Positions 54,501 to 64,000 of a DNA stretch of 64,000 bases are shown piece by piece. The stretch covers positions 46,032,650 through 46,096,649 of the forward strand of contig NC_016134.3 of NCBI RefSeq assembly GCF_000005505.3, in the 5' to 3' direction. The first letter of the stretch is position 1. Each line of letters begins with the position of its first letter. Source of the DNA: Brachypodium distachyon. Lineage: Eukaryota > Streptophyta > Magnoliopsida > Poales > Poaceae. The translations under genes and the position numbers were made by a program. Below the pieces are notes generated by a model. That model was not told the origin of the DNA, searched no databases, and saw nothing but the letters and a program-made list of their open reading frames with translations.

Positions 54501-56764
54501 CTCTCTAATGAATATGATTCTCCAATTAATGGGAAGTTTCTTGGTCTGTTCCTCTGAACAGCTTCATGCAAGGGTCAAAGGCATGCCAAGTAATAACACA
54601 AACAACCATTGTGACAAACTAAGTTGGCAATTCGGGAAGCGTATATTATACTTTGAATTGGTCTCACTGTTAGTCAATTATTTGATCAAAATGAATACAG
54701 TAGTCTTGAACCTTCCATATTTTATTTGGTCATTGACCCAGTCCAGTCATGCTCTAGTCTTGGATCAAAGAGGTAAAATAACATATGAGGAAGCATTCCT
54801 CTTGCTGAAATCAAACATCTTAAGTGATGTCAAACATAATAAAAAGAACTACACACAAAATCAACTTGGCATTCTGAAACAAGCCAAGAGGTTTTATGGT
54901 CCTATCACTCCTTTCATCAAAATATATGCGCACCTTTCAACAAGATAGTAATCACTAGCTTACATCTCAGTACCAACTATGAGCACACAAAACAACAAAG
55001 TTAGTTTAAAACTTCAGAAGCATTTCAACTCAGTTTCTAAAGATACATTCCTCTGAGTCCAAACGATCAAAGACAATTGAGTTCTGGACTTAGAAGCACA
55101 TGGATAAAGTTTTTTTTAAAGTTTGTTATTGTTTCCAAAGTTCCTAGGTGAGGAGGCAATATTTTCCTAGACATACATTAAATTAAGAGGCTCATGAAGG
55201 ATCAATATCAGAGTTGTTGGTAAGGCATCCTCATTAAAGGTAGGTGTTAAGAGATTAAGTATGAAAAAAATGTTTATGCATCAGATGTTCTTTGCCCCTA
55301 CAGGAAAATGCAAAACAAATAAAACTTACAGCTAAAACTACAGTTTCAGGTAACTTGAGTGAAATGGTTGCAAAACTTCTGAAAGGAACTTGGTGCAGAA
55401 CATGGAACCTCTGTATTCAATTGAACGACAAAAAGTCTTGCATTTGGATGGTGGACGTGGAGTTTGATGGAAATTTGAACAGTTAAATGGAAAATGAGAG
55501 ATAACTTGGAATAGTCTTTACTCTTAAAACATCGAAACTTTAGTACATACAAACGAACGAGTAGTGGTTACTAATTACCAAGTCAGATATAAAGGCACTA
55601 CAACTCATACCAACAATAGCGTAATTTTTCCCGCCCGCCAATTATTATTAATTAATAATTACGTACAAAGATAAGTGGATCTAGGTGGTCCATTAAGATG
55701 TTCCCTTTCAGGCCTTAAAAACAATTTCTGAGCACACCATAATCCAGAGCATTTATTTCCAATCAAACAGCCCACGGGCAATTTCTAATCATCTGCAGTT
55801 TGGCGCCTTTTCTCGGGGCACAACACATATGATACACAGATCTGAAACTGCACCAAACCTACTTACCATTTTGTCTGGCAAAAAAGAGAGCATAGAACTG
55901 CCAATCACAATTCCAAAACTTATTAAAGACAGATACTTCGTATAAAAGATCTCTCTGATTGATACTAATTATCTACACAAGGCAGGATCGCTGTGCCACC
56001 ATCCACCAAACACCCATCATCTCTGAACAAAACATAAAATTAAAAGGAAAAAACACATGAATCTTCATTAAAAAAAACTAAAAGGGCGCCGGTTATACAT
56101 AAAAGTCGGCACTATGATTGCCAATGAACTTTCTCGCCTGCCTGGATATACACATAAAAAAAATAAAACAAAGGAACATCATGGTAGCAAGCAAAAGGTT
56201 AAAGGGGGAGAGGACTAAAGGTGGCATGAGGGTATCACGGAAAATCATGCTATCCAAGGGTGAGTTGTGCATCTCACTCAACATGGGAAAAAAGGGAAAA
56301 GGACGTGCGTTCGGTCGCAGCAAACTAATAATCGGGGGTGGACGAACTCGAGAGGAAGCAAGGCAGGCGGTGCGCGCGGTTGATTCTACTGGAGCGGGAT
56401 GAATAAACGAAGAGGGGGTGGATAGAGGAGAATAGAAATAGCGTACCAGTACTGGCACCAGAAGCGGAGCATGTGTGCGTCGTTGGGGCGCGCCTCGACC
56501 GTCTTGAAGCACTCGAACGCCGGCATCGCGTACCCGAACAGGAGGCTGCGTGCGCCGCCGAGAGGGCGAACGAAGGGAAAGCAAATGGAATTTCATCAGG
56601 AGAGGAGTAATTAACACGCGGAGAAAAAACCCAACGGTAACCCATATATGCGCATTCATCCCCATCCTTCCAGCCCGTGCAGAAGGAAGAAGCATTCGAT
56701 TCGAGGAGAGGAGGAAGCGAGGGGAAACTCACAGCAGGACCTTGGAGAGCAGCTCCCCCAACAT
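51512..56764 (-). CDS. HVA22-like protein (TB2/DP1/HVA22 family)
   Basis: Six exons on the minus strand: 56764-56733, 56545-56447, 53662-53618, 53528-53465, 53263-53057, 51688-51512. They join in phase with GT-AG sites into 207 aa. Exon 1 gives MLGELLSKVLL; then FGYAMPAFECFKTVEARP, RFWCQYW, a hydrophobic stretch IIVAMVIAFESVISW, MPMYGEMKLAFFVYLWYPKT, then YDTFLRPIVMQYEPNIEQRL and a hydrophilic tail with SGWSPFATKRQPPSPPSS. HVA22/TB2/DP1 proteins are small ER membrane proteins related to yeast Yop1p and REEPs that shape ER tubules; many plant members respond to ABA or stress. The tail and length fit the longer i/j-type HVA22-like proteins. Intron 2 is 2.8 kb. If intron 5 is retained, the frame stops 13 residues after SNLEV. 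Last-exon choice is the least certain part. Confidence 0.88.
51689..53056 (-). other. Intron 5 of the HVA22-like gene
   Basis: 1.37 kb with no recognised insertion. Plus-strand frames inside, such as 52160-52396, show no domain. It could hold an unrecognised decayed repeat. Confidence 0.5.
53663..56446 (-). other. Long intron 2 of the HVA22-like gene
   Basis: 2.8 kb, AT-rich. A plus-strand frame of 155 codons at 54481-54948 has no recognisable domain and codon use unlike local genes, so I leave it uncalled. No MITE with clear ends is seen. Confidence 0.5.
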
Positions 56765-57330
56765 CTCGTCGGTCCGCCCTGCACGGATCAGAAATGCAGA
56801 ACCGTGCGTCGCGGAAGTCCCCGGCCCCTCTCCGCGCGAGATGCAACACGACTTGTCGCTGGTGGTGCTCCTCGGGGATTTGCGCGGGGGGTTGGGGAGG
56901 AGTAGAAGCGAAGGCCGTGGTAGAGGAAGGAGTTGTTGTTGCTTCGGGGAGAAGACGACTTGCGACTGCTTCGGCAAGTGCGGGGGTGCAGCGGGGGAGG
57001 ACGCCGAGTCGAGTCGAGTTGTTGTTGCTGCCGCCGAGTCGGACGGACGGAAGAAGGAAGGAAGCGACCGACGGCGTGGTGTAAGGTGGGGTTGTTGACC
57101 GCCTGGCCCGGTGGGGCCCGCACGCCAGTCCCCCGTCACGTTTGGGCTGCCGGGGTTCTGCTCTGGTGGCTGATTTTGTGGGGCCGCACGTACGTGGAAG
57201 GCTGCGGATAGGGGTGGCGGCGTGTGGTGTGGGTAAGCAAGCGGGCGGGTGTGGTTGGTTCTGGCTAGGACTATACTGTACAGCGTTTGGATTTGGACCT
57301 TGGCTTCCGTGTCTCGGATGCTTCTGTGGA
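56765..57330 (-). promoter_or_regulatory. GC-rich promoter and leader region of the HVA22-like gene
   Basis: GC-rich and CpG-rich upstream of ATG 56764, open in several frames as such regions often are. The frames, up to 430 codons on the minus strand, are low complexity without domains and are not called. Confidence 0.45.
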
Positions 57331-60300
57331 CCCCGCGCGTCAGAGGTTCGTGTGAAATTCGTGCAAGTAAACGTTCCTTCTTCCTTTTTCTTTTCCTCCG
57401 AGAAGGCAGCGTACTACCTTCAAACGGCGACACGAGCAACCCGTACAAGAAATTACTCAATCCGGAACGTGGCATTAAACACACGCGTGTCATTTCCATC
57501 GGTCGATCACCGCCCAAGGAGATGAATGCAGAACGCCGCTTTATTCGGAAGAAGAGGAAACGTGACCAAGACGACCAGTTCGGTTTTTTGCCGTTTGGAC
57601 GGACCGCACGAGATTCCGACCGGGACCCACGCGTACGAAGACGACCACGACCGGCCCCGGCCTGGGAAAACGAGAGAGAGCCAGCGAGCGACCAGGTGAG
57701 CCGCACTTGGTTCCGGTCTAGCAAATCCACCGCGACTCGGCCCGCCCACGCGCTCGCGGAAAACTCTCTGTTGCTTGCTACTACTGTCAAGGTAGAAAAA
57801 TACATTGCTGCTTGTATTTCTATTTTGAGTACTTGTATTTGGTTAACAATTTTTAGGTCAGACCTGGCAATGACAGAGGTACTCTTCGTCAAGTCGGTCA
57901 ATGAAGCTGTTTGTTTTAACTTAACGCCCAAGTGGAACCTTAGTCGTACTCCGTAGTTTCCCTGGATCTTAGCACACACGATAAATAATGGAGTATTACT
58001 AAGACCTGGAGTGCCAATCAAGCCCGATTAAAAAATTAGGCTAGTTGGGTTTATGGTCCTTGATCAGACTGTTAGTTTAGTTGGTTAACTAACAACTATG
58101 GAAGCTTCTCAAAGATAGGTTAACCAAGGAAGTTTTGTACTCGTGTGTACAAAGCGAGTGAACATATATAGTACTCCATCGGTTTTTTTTTTACTAGATG
58201 TTTCCGTTTAGTTTTTATCTATGTTACTCTTCTTTGAATTTGACTTAGAACAAGGATAGAACATTTTATAAACCGGAAGTGGGTGAGTAGCCGAGTACAT
58301 AAATACAACTATTTTTTCAACGCCAAAATCTCTGTGTGCTGTATCTAAATCAGTCTGTTTCCTGTGTGCAGCAGCGGGAGGAAAAAATGTCCATAACATT
58401 AATAAACAGTAATTGGTTTTCCCATGACGTCTTGGTCATCTATTTTTTTTTCTAGCTTCATTTAAGAAATCCAATTAAATCTAATTAATATCATTTTACT
58501 GCCACAATAACTTTGTACCGCTAGTCCAACTTCAAACTGGCTGGCTAAGATTGAACGTAAATTTATGACGCACTTTATTACTCCCTCTGATTTAGGATCG
58601 GATGGATAATTCAGAAGGGGCAGTTGAGTTTTTCGCTTAAGAACACGACTTGGTTCCGATGGTGCTCCAAGCAGGGCAACTTTTCTTTATACTCTCTCCG
58701 TCCCATATTAAGTGAGAAAATATTACATGTATATAAACGATTGTTAAGTATAGATAGATCCATATTTTGACAATTTTGAATTATTACTTAATGTGTGATG
58801 GAGGGAGTATTATATATCTCTCCTCTCTTGGTCTATTTTGTTTTTGTTACATTTGCAGTTGCAACGGATAGCGTTCATTCGCACCATCGAAAATGACCCT
58901 AGGTCCTTGTACGTTTTTCTAACCAACTTTTTGTACGTTCTCTCTTTGGCAAAAACAAATCCAACCTTGAGTACGTGTAATCGTGTATTGATTTGACTTA
59001 CTAATAAAATCGTCAGCTTCCTTCCCCACTCATCGCCCTCACTTTGAGACAAATCTTTTTTAGAACAAATTTGACTTGGACATGCATTCCGTCTTTATAT
59101 CTTCTGGAAAAAAAAGTTTATATTTCACCCTCAAATGTGATCCCATAGTCGGATTTGCCTACTCAGCCTCTAAACCATCCCAATTGTGCCACGTCAGCCT
59201 CAAAACCGCTAAAGGGTGTGATTTAAATGGTATTACAGAATTCAGTGGTTTAAATAACTGGTTTTGCAGTTCGGAGGGTTATCCGGCTATATGGTCACAT
59301 TTGAAAGTGAAATATGGACTTCTTTCTTTCTTCTGGAAACATGTTGTTTGGCCCAAACGGCACGAATCATCGCCGGAGCCCGTAAGGCAGTCCAAAAAGA
59401 AGCCTACGGCCCATGATAATTCGCCTCTCGCCTAGGGTAAACTCTGCTGTCCTGTACATGGGCCAGTTGGTGCATACTACCTTTGTCAATCCGGCCCATA
59501 ATTCACTAAGCGGAACCTAGGCCTCTTAACTCTCAGCCCTATAAAAAAAGGGCCGTTAGCTCTAAAATTAACCGACAGTGCTGAAATCCTACGGACGGGT
59601 TAGTTTCCAATTCGATCTGAACCTGCTCTTCAGTGTTTTTTTTTGAAGCGATGTCTGCCCTGAACAGAACACTAGAGTAAATGCCACTAAATGCCAATTA
59701 CGAATTCCACAGCTGGATGAGTACGTACGTCAGGCACACCGATGCGTCTCTGGTACTCCAGTAGTATCCTGCATCGCACAGCTGCGTCCCAAGGATGATC
59801 CAGGTGACCGCTCAAAGACTAACACTGACAGCTTCAGGTACTACTCCTATCTCCAGTAAAAAAAAAAATGACAGCTTCCTTCAGGTAGCCAAGCCAAGCT
59901 ACTGCTAGCCCACAGTAAATTTTGTGTCAAGTCACACCTCGCACCGCATCGCATCCGGTCGCCATGAATCGCGTAATTACTCCCGCTGTACGTACTAATT
60001 ACGGCACAAACCTGAGACGCATTTACCATAGGGACTGTATGACAATAAGTAAGCTCACGCAACGCAAGCGTATGTATAGGGTCATGACTCGGCCGTGACA
60101 CACACACACAGTGGTCAGCGATCGATTTATGCATTTGGAGTTATGGATCTTATGAATGACCGTCTGGTCCAGAAACCATTCGTCAGAAGGAAATTGTATA
60201 CAGAAATTGACAGTAGAACCATGATACTCCTATACTAGTGTACTACAGTCTACAGAATCCGGATTAGTTTAATCCTAGGCTGCCAACTCTGAAGAACAGA

Positions 60301-62247
60301 AAGAAAAGAAATGGATTCCATTCCAGAGTTAGCACCATGCATGATAAATATACTTGCTCAACTTCAGGACCATCGTATTTGTTTTCCATTTCCAGTGTGG
60401 TCACTCCAGATTCAGTGAAGGGTTTACTACAGATTCAGAGAAGTGTTCATTCCAGATGTATTTCAGTAACTACAAAAATAAATAAATCTCTCTCCTCTTG
60501 CAGAGCAGTGTCAAATTGTGCAATACAGCTGGATGGATGCTGGAGTAGTCGCTCTACAAGGGGTTGTTGGAGGTGTGTTGAATCGCCTTGAATTGGCAAG
60601 AGGTAAATGCAATGGCCTGCTAGCCTGAAGAATGCTGCTGCGCAAAGTTGAAGCATGGACCGGCCAACCCTGCTGCCAAGTCCCCATAACTGCTGCATGC
60701 AGCAGAATCTTTCGACGAAATTTTTTGGGCGAACCCAAACTGCACGAATGATGGATGCATTGCACGCTTTCTCAGCTTATACAACGGGCAAGTGTGGTTG
60801 CAGTACTTGGGCTTGCTAGCTCGATCTCCTCTTACACGGTCACAACTGAGTCAGTCAAGCGTAGGCAGGGGAGAAAACGTCATCATTTCGAGTTCAGATG
60901 GATGCCTGCTGTCAAATGTGTGCATATAGATCCAGTACTGAAAGCAATTGACCGGCCTCTCTGCGTGCGTGTCTGTGTGTAGAGTGACTGAGTGAGTGCA
61001 GTGCAGGTGAGCAGTGGAACATTTAACTCCCATTCAATGATGAAAACGAAAAAGGGTACAGCTTTAACCTTTTGTGGAGCAGCGATAGTAGAAATGAAAA
61101 AAAGAGAGAAGGATAACACCTCGCAAAAACCTGCTAAAAAACTTGTTACATTGCGAAGTTTTCAGCATTCTACGGTGCGAGCCTGTCTTCAGCTTGCAGA
61201 GAAGCAACTTCACAATACATTTCTGAGATCTGAACTGATAAACTCGGTTTAATTTGCAATGTACCTGTAGTCCTGTACATCATCGACCAACTCTTGCAAG
61301 GCATCTATCAAACTAACACAGGGGGAATGCAGTCAGCAGCAAATTAAGACATGCGAGGAGGAGGGCTGGTTGGGCCCTTTGGATTGAATTGTGTTGCCGG
61401 TTGATCATATCGGTTCTTGTCGGATGCATGTTGGACGTTTGCACGTCATCCCGCAGGGGAATAAACCCTGGGCCTGAACTGAGAGAGCTAGAGATCTCGG
61501 GCGCGCCATTGGTAATTAACCTGTTGCTTCCTCCTCGATCGGCAGGCCAAAACGGTTTGACAAGGGTTCATTTTGCTTTATCTTAATAACCACTGATGGA
61601 GGATTGCTTTGCTGCTCTGAAATTAAAGCTGCATTGCATTACATGCAACCTTGACTAATGACTAGAGCCCGTCAGTCTCTTGGAGTGATCATCGTTGTTT
61701 TGCTCTGTTGAGCAGCAAGACAACATGGCTAACAGCATCAATGATCGCTGTTTTTTTCTGCTCATGATGCATGTCAACTTAAGTGTGATCTATCTGCATG
61801 TTTTGTTAAAAATGAGTAAGATAATAGAAGTAGAGTACTAGGTTGGTCCATATGCATGCATGGACGCGTGCATTATGATTGATCGGAGCATGCATGCATG
61901 TACTTGTCCCCAGCATATAGAGGAGTATAAACCATGATTAGCAGCACGGGGTTCAAGGAGCGTGCCTGTTCTTCTGTGATATGTGTGACATACGACGGAA
62001 AGTACCTATGCTTTTCCTAGGAGGAAGCTTACTTGCATTCTCACATGGACCAGTAAGGTTGTAGATCTGCAGGACATTCCTAGGAGTAGTACAAGGTCAG
62101 AGCTGCTTGAGGTGCTCGAATGCTCTTTCGGAAAAATTAAGTTTAAATTATGAATCAAGCCTTGCTTGGGAGTAAGAAAGTTTTGCCCATTACTAACAGC
62201 AAGGGTCAGAGCATCCACTACTACAACGGGTGGCTATATATGAAGGC
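57331..62247. other. Intergenic sequence with MITEs
   Basis: No gene is supported. 59085-59330 contains phrases (CTCAAATGTGATCCCATAGT, GTGCCACGTCAGCCTCAAAA, GGTTTTGCAGTTCGGAGGGT) that resemble a dispersed grass repeat with no gene content. An ACACACACAC run is at 60098-60109. A partial Stowaway end is at 58578-58610. Confidence 0.45.
58689..58811. mobile_element. Stowaway-type MITE
   Basis: The left end ACTCTCTCCGTCCCATATTA and the right end TTAATGTGTGATGGAGGGAG flank the usual AAAATATTACATGTATATAA core. TA-rich flanks on both sides fit Stowaway insertion. Confidence 0.82.
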
Positions 62248-62250
62248 TCA

Positions 62251-62535
62251 GGCCTGATTCGTTTCAGGGGAGTTTCAAAGGAAATCCAAAGGATTGAGGA
62301 TTCCTTAGAAAAATGCACTGTAGATGCATTCGTTTCGTAAGGAACAAGCAAATTGATTCCTTAGAATTCTCATTAAATTCCTTTGATTTTGGAGAAAAAT
62401 GAACATTAGATCCAACCTCTTTTTTCTCATAGGAATGAAATTGGACCATTTCTTAGGATGGCAAATGCCACCCTGTGACAATTCTAAGATTTGCTCTTTT
62501 CCTATGTTTTGATTTCCTTTGAACCGAACGAGCCC
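62251..62535. mobile_element. Tourist/PIF-Harbinger-like MITE
   Basis: 285 bp between GGCCTGATTCGTTTCAGGGG and a right end whose complement reads GGGCTCGTTCGGTTCAAAGG, flanked by a 3-bp duplication TCA (62248-62250 and 62536-62538). Subterminal AAAGGAAATC repeats on both arms are inverted. It is longer than the related element at 49777. Confidence 0.75.
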
Positions 62536-62538
62536 TCA

Positions 62539-64000
62539 GTGTTGTACAAGAGGACTTACTACAAAGACGCCCTAACGTAAAATCAACCTTTATCCTCATA
62601 ATACAGTTATGAATAAAAGAAGCATACTTTACTATACTTTTATGCAGACAAAACATTTTATATATGTCACGGACTCCCATAATATACACACGCCTATAAT
62701 TAAATTCCCTGATCTGAAGCATTTCTGCCCGCTGCTGGCCGCCTGCGGCGAGAAATGAAAATGCTCTGAAGGATTGCAGCCGCCCAGCGCGCAGTACAGG
62801 CGCGTGCTGCGCTCCTGAAGCACAAATCAAGACCTACACGCAGCCAACCAGCAGCCGGCTCGTGTCCAGTGAAAGCTGTGTTTAGCTTGTTCCCAATGAT
62901 TGCAACGTGGTCCACTGGAGCCAAAATTCTCGAGTAAAAACACGCTGGCTCATGTAAACTTTACACTACTTCTGCTAGACACTCTTAGAGTGAAAATTGA
63001 CAAAAAAAAAATTGACATCCCAATTTGTAATGGATAAGTTGACAACTTCGGCACTGGACGCGCAAACCTCATTTCGCTCGATATTTCTGCACAAAAAAAA
63101 CGATACCGAGGTACATAGCCAAATTCAGCACACCGAAGTGAGCAGATCATTTTTTGGCTCAAGTTATTAAAAAGAGACGGGGTAGATCTTTCAATTTCGG
63201 CTGCAATAGGGTTAGAATTACACACAGGGCCTTATTAGACAGGATCTGTCGATTTGCCATGAATATGGTTCCTCTCACACCTCACACCTGGCCCTGCTGC
63301 GCCTGGACGCACCGACCAAAACATATGCAATTATCATCGTCCGTGACTTTGAAAAAACGCTTCTTTGTGTGCAGAACCGACCGAAATCCATCCAGGAGAC
63401 CAAAACCCTGCAGCCCCTGCTCGCTCGCTCTCTCGCTTGTGAATGAATGACAGTAGATGCGGATGCACGAGCACGACGTTCGTACGGGGCTTTGGCTTGT
63501 GTAAACGTGAATCGTGATGATGTGAATTGAAAGAAAGAGAATTAAACATCGATTCGGCAGCAATAGCAATTGCACGGGCGGCGGACGGCGGCAGACTAGC
63601 TCTAGCATGGGAGCAGCACTACGCTCGGCTCGGCTCGATTCGATTGAGTCCTAGCATAGCCATAGCTTGGCTAAAACGAGATAAAAGGAGAAAAAAGAAA
63701 GAAAGCCATGGGCGGCCGTGTGCGTGTTTCGCGCGCGTGTGCGCCCCTCGCGATGATCTCGACGCAGAACGAGCAAAGGAGGTGCTGGATAGAGATCAGA
63801 GACGTACAGGCTAGCTCCCGGCGTCTGTCTCTCACGGGTCCGCCAGGTGCCTGGGCCGAGAACGAGCCAAGGAGTAGTACGGCGCGCGTGTAGAGGAGAC
63901 ATGTACGTACGGGACGATCGCGTGATGGCGGTGCCTCTTTGGAGATCTAGCTTTGCGTGTAAAATGTGTCAAGTCTAGTGTTGTTGTTTGTTGTTTTCTG
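62539..64000. other. Right end of the window, nothing recognised
   Basis: No gene is supported. The GC content rises after about 63560 (CTCGGCTCGGCTCGATTCGA at 63624-63643), which may be the promoter side of a gene beyond the window. Confidence 0.35.

Noticed and set aside
54481..54948. 155-codon plus-strand frame inside the long HVA22 intron
   Set aside because: AT-rich codon use, no domain, no promoter or splice signals that fit; most likely chance or decayed repeat.
56729..58021. 430-codon minus-strand frame upstream of the HVA22-like gene
   Set aside because: It ends exactly in the HVA22 exon 1 and intron donor. The upstream residues are low complexity without domains. The HVA22 start MLGELL explains the only conserved part.
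1..64000. CRISPR arrays, bacterial operons, ribosome binding sites
   Set aside because: Introns, MITEs, LTR elements and gene families show plant nuclear DNA; no spaced direct-repeat arrays were seen.

Overview
The window is nuclear DNA from a grass, most likely a Pooideae species such as Brachypodium or a close relative. The basis is GC-rich first exons beside AT-rich spacers, multi-exon GT-AG genes, very many Stowaway-type MITEs (CTCCCTCCG termini) and Copia and L1 elements typical of grass intergenic DNA. The species is inferred, not shown.

Left two thirds (1-40 kb). This part is built around three related genes, here called A (160-2193, +), B (14787-17900, +) and C (37544-39313, -). They encode unusually short SMXL/D53-family proteins. 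Each has a complete double Clp-N domain, then a jump straight to the second AAA-like domain and a C-terminal EAR motif (LDLNAP or LDLNTP). The whole D1 AAA region of ordinary SMXL proteins is absent. The short C-terminus after the EAR motif, and the lack of an RGKT motif, place them nearest SMXL3/4/5. A and C are open throughout. B is split by a 1158-bp hAT-like element with a perfect 8-bp target duplication. Spacer sequence is copied along with the genes, so the locus arose by direct and inverted segmental duplication. It was then filled by a full-length Copia element (2300-10616) holding a second, half-deleted Copia in the opposite orientation, by an L1 LINE (about 30615-37270), and by MITEs. 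Between B and C lie a truncated LRR receptor-kinase ectodomain (pseudogene), an intact NDR1/HIN1-like (LEA_2) gene at 25036-25659 (-), and a relic of a second NHL gene at about 20.07 kb.

Right part (42-57 kb). This is ordinary gene space: a 15-exon E2F transcription factor gene (43088-47318, +; 468 aa), a single-exon gene for a small plant-specific protein of unknown function (50465-50974, +), and a six-exon HVA22/TB2/DP1 family gene (51512-56764, -; 207 aa) convergent with it. From 57 to 64 kb I see only spacer and MITEs.

The most interesting content is the compact SMXL cluster. These would be N-domain plus D2/EAR proteins that could bind partners or TOPLESS-type corepressors without a D1 ATPase module. 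The TE history is also readable: exact TSDs, a nested insertion, a deletion junction, and a LINE whose in-frame stops are all TAG.
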